In this document: positions 62,457 to 64,000 of the stretch, piece by piece
Layout: every line of letters begins with the position of its first letter
Position numbering within the stretch: position 1 is the stretch's first letter
NCBI RefSeq assembly: GCF_004349135.1
Contig: NZ_SMFN01000002.1
Coordinates: forward strand, 280,318-344,317
Origin: Flavobacterium sandaracinum
Lineage (GTDB): Bacteria > Bacteroidota > Bacteroidia > Flavobacteriales > Flavobacteriaceae
Direction: 5' to 3'
DNA: 64,000 bases
Notes under the pieces: model-generated
Databases searched by the model: none
What the model saw: only the letters and a program-made list of their open reading frames with translations
What the model was told of the DNA's origin: nothing
Program-made: the position numbers and the translations under genes

Positions 62457-62501
62457 AAAAAACCATTGCAACGCTTTATCAGGCTTTGCAATGGTTTTTT
62501 T
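62457..62501 (+). terminator. Terminator of the DEAD-box helicase gene
   Basis: AACCATTGCAA pairs perfectly with TTGCAATGGTT around CGCTTTATCAGGC, followed by seven Ts and preceded by an A-run. Confidence 0.9.
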
Positions 62502-62658
62502 ATGTTTTTGTTTTAGATAAAATTATAGAGAAAAGGTTTTTATTATATGATTTGTAAATAATTATTTATATTTTAGCTAAACAAATAATAGCTCTTTTAT
62601 GGTACAAAGCCTCCCAAATTTGGGTAAATAGGAGCCATTTTATGGCTACTATATACAA

Positions 62659-63606
62659 GTTAGGCACAATTTCACGAAAAGACATAGAAAATTATATATA
62701 AATGAGTAAAAAAAGTAACCAAATTGAAAAAGAATTAAATGAATTTTTAGAAGGTAAATTACCTAATAAACTATATCACTACACAAATCTTAATGGATTA
62801 AAAGGAATATTAGAAAATTCAGAAATTTGGTTGAGCAATATGTACTTTCTGAACGACAAAAATGAATTTGAACTCGGACTTAGGTTTGTTGTTGAACAAT
62901 TAGAAGCGTATAAAGGTGGGTTTTCAGTTTTAAAACCGACAAAATACTTTATAGAAGCATTAGAAAAAGCAATAGATTTTATTAAAGAAAAAGATTCTCC
63001 TTATATACTTTCAATGACAACAAATAATGATTTATTAAGTCAATGGAGAGGTTATACAAATAATGGTGTTGGAGTTAATATAGGTTTTTCTAATAGATTT
63101 TTTGAAGAAAATAAACTGAAAGTATATAAATGTATTTATGAAGTTGAAAAACAAAAGGAAATAATTAATCACATATTAACACAGTCAATTTTTATGTTCA
63201 TTAGAGTTGCTGATTCTCAAGGAATATTTAAAGATTCTGAAGAAATTGAACTTAGTAAATATGATAAGGCTGTAAGTGCTGCTGGACAATATTTTATAGA
63301 TAGAACAATGTTTTTCTGTAGCTTAATAAAAGATAAAAGCTTTGTAGAAGAAGATGAATGGAGACTACTTTTATTTGATGAAAAAAGCGAAATTAATTTT
63401 TTAAATAAAGGAAATTATTTTAGACCTTACCAAAAAATTAAAATCGACAATTTGAATGATAGTATTAATGAAGTAATGATGGGGCCAAACTCTGAAAAGG
63501 AATTATGTCATTTATCACTTAAAATGTTATTTAATAAGTACAAAATTGAAATTAAAAAATTAAACCAAAGTAAAATTCCTTATAGAAATTAAAAACTGCG
63601 CCTAAC
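62659..63606 (+). mobile_element. Candidate integron gene cassette carrying the DUF2971 gene
   Basis: A GTTAGGC half-site (62659-62665) lies 36 bases before the gene and GCGCCTAAC (63598-63606) lies 5 bases after its stop. This is the order expected of an inserted cassette: the R' end of the previous attC, the gene, then the R'' start of its own attC. The gene is lower in GC than its neighbours, and DUF2971 genes are frequent in integron cassette arrays. A full upstream attC was not found, and GTTAGGC also occurs by chance at 59111, so this remains a hypothesis. Confidence 0.4.
62702..63592 (+). CDS. DUF2971 domain protein
   Basis: 296 residues, cytoplasmic. The start PNKLYHYTNLNGLKGILENS and the following IWLSNMYFLNDKNEFELG are the signature of DUF2971; LLSQWRGYTNNGVGVNIGF and the late DEWRLLLFDEKSE complete it. 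The first block recalls ADP-ribosyltransferase-like folds (H-Y-T start), but catalysis is unproven. Such genes are typical accessory cargo and are often suspected to act in phage defence. Base composition is clearly lower in GC than in the helicase genes, consistent with transfer. Confidence 0.87.
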   Translation: MSKKSNQIEKELNEFLEGKLPNKLYHYTNLNGLKGILENSEIWLSNMYFLNDKNEFELGLRFVVEQLEAYKGGFSVLKPTKYFIEALEKAIDFIKEKDSPYILSMTTNNDLLSQWRGYTNNGVGVNIGFSNRFFEENKLKVYKCIYEVEKQKEIINHILTQSIFMFIRVADSQGIFKDSEEIELSKYDKAVSAAGQYFIDRTMFFCSLIKDKSFVEEDEWRLLLFDEKSEINFLNKGNYFRPYQKIKIDNLNDSINEVMMGPNSEKELCHLSLKMLFNKYKIEIKKLNQSKIPYRN

Positions 63607-63743
63607 AGCTAGGGTCGTTGCGTTCGAAGAACGAACAATGAACCCTAGATGAACTTTACACTGCCTACAATAACCAGATCGCTAGCTTATCACAAAGCGA
63701 AGTTAGCGCATTCTATGGTAAAAAACAAGAAAATATTTAAAAT
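63607..63743 (-). ncRNA. Non-coding end of the IS110-family element, candidate guide (bridge/seek) RNA
   Basis: About 137 bp lie between the transposase stop and the half-site GCGCCTAAC. Two hairpins are visible: CTAGGGT (63609-63615) with ACCCTAG (63642-63648), and GCTAGCTT (63681-63688) with AAGTTAGC (63700-63707). On the minus strand the second arm reads GCGCTAAC, one base short of the adjacent half-site GCGCCTAAC. IS110-family elements encode a structured RNA in a non-coding end whose loops match the target; in the IS1111 group it lies after the transposase. The assignment is inferred. Confidence 0.35.
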
Positions 63744-64000
63744 TTAACAGGCAAATTTATGTGTATTTATATAGGGAGTTTGTCTGTTAATTACAGAAAA
63801 AACACGACCAATAATTTTACATTTTACATTGTTTAAAACCAGCATTGCGTTCTTACCTTCACCTTTTTTTCTTTCATAATATTCTTTGAGTTGCGGATCA
63901 TGTTTTACGGCAACTAAAGCACACATTTGTAATATTGATTTCATCTTTTTATCTGCCATATGATTCACTTTGGTTCGTCCTTTAATACTCGAACCCGAAC
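63744..64000 (-). CDS. IS110-family transposase, C-terminal part (truncated by window edge)
   Basis: The frame is open to the right edge; 85 C-terminal residues are visible. SGSSIKGRTKVNHMADKKMK, LQMCALVAVKHDPQLKEYYE, RKKGEGKNAMLVLNNVKCK and IGRVFSVI match the conserved C-terminal transposase_20 domain of IS110/IS1111 elements, including the serine region (SGSS). The N-terminal RuvC-like DEDD domain lies outside the window. It is probably intact at this end. It moves the element by an RNA-guided DNA rearrangement. Confidence 0.85.
   Translation of the reverse strand, partial: SGSSIKGRTKVNHMADKKMKSILQMCALVAVKHDPQLKEYYERKKGEGKNAMLVLNNVKCKIIGRVFSVINRQTPYINTHKFAC

Noticed and set aside
63598..63710. 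A complete attC site running from GCGCCTAAC to GTTAGCGC
   Set aside because: The right half-site lacks one base of the GTTRRRY pattern and the interval contains two hairpins next to an IS110-family gene, so the end of an insertion element is the better reading; not fully excluded.
1..64000. tRNA or rRNA genes
   Set aside because: No cloverleaf with CCA-type end or conserved rRNA segment was seen in any spacer.

Overview
The window (about 34 % GC by eye, AT-rich spacers, no Shine-Dalgarno sequences, promoters of the form TAnnTTTG) reads as a chromosomal segment of a Flavobacterium-like member of the Bacteroidota. Supporting markers are the Bacteroidota-type -7 boxes, the hisG-D-C-B-H-A-F-IE order with a bifunctional HisB, an RND pump fused to its TolC partner, DUF3570/DUF4266 proteins and many flavobacterial short-phrase repeats between genes. 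About 57 protein-coding genes are called. No rRNA, tRNA or CRISPR array was seen.

Layout. 1-11.3 kb holds housekeeping genes: a truncated LpxD-like acyltransferase, an NTF2-like protein, sucD, an NhaC-superfamily transporter behind a structured leader that resembles a compact SAM-I aptamer, fabG behind a structured RNA element, a vWA membrane protein, a LysR-YeiH pair, a YoaK-like protein and an S1/P1 nuclease. 11.3-13.4 kb is an LTA-synthase-like sulfatase. 13.6-24.8 kb is a same-strand envelope block: thioredoxin, exported ApbE, DUF4266 lipoprotein, DUF3570 protein, then a two-component system, a heavy-metal RND pump fused to TolC, its adaptor and a small membrane protein. 24.9-32.6 kb is the complete his operon, preceded by a His-rich leader peptide and a terminator (a textbook attenuator). 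32.7-39.5 kb carries an esterase, an M17 aminopeptidase, an ATP-grasp enzyme, a PhoD-like phosphatase and an M1 peptidase.

39.5-49.9 kb (minus strand) is a ten-gene sugar-oxidation operon: a GMC flavoenzyme with its gluconate-2-dehydrogenase-subunit-3-like partner and cytochrome c, two Gfo/Idh/MocA oxidoreductases, three sugar-isomerase-like TIM barrels, a DUF1080 protein and a permease. Together they suggest oxidation of glycosides to 3-keto-glycosides, cleavage and recycling. 50.4-55.5 kb (minus strand) is a five-gene set of two ATP-grasp-type ligases, a YbdK-type carboxylate-amine ligase, a class I glutamine amidotransferase and a serine esterase. It looks like a small biosynthetic or modification pathway making amide bonds, product unknown, and is the best candidate for an undescribed system.

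55.8-62.5 kb returns to housekeeping functions: thioesterase, MscS channel, DUF3817, DUF6155 and two helicases. Its 61-kb spacer holds a second, opposite-strand copy of the RNA element found before fabG. 62.6-64 kb is accessory: a low-GC DUF2971 gene lies between half-sites like those of integron cassettes (attC), next to the end of an IS110-family element whose non-coding tail may hold its guide RNA.
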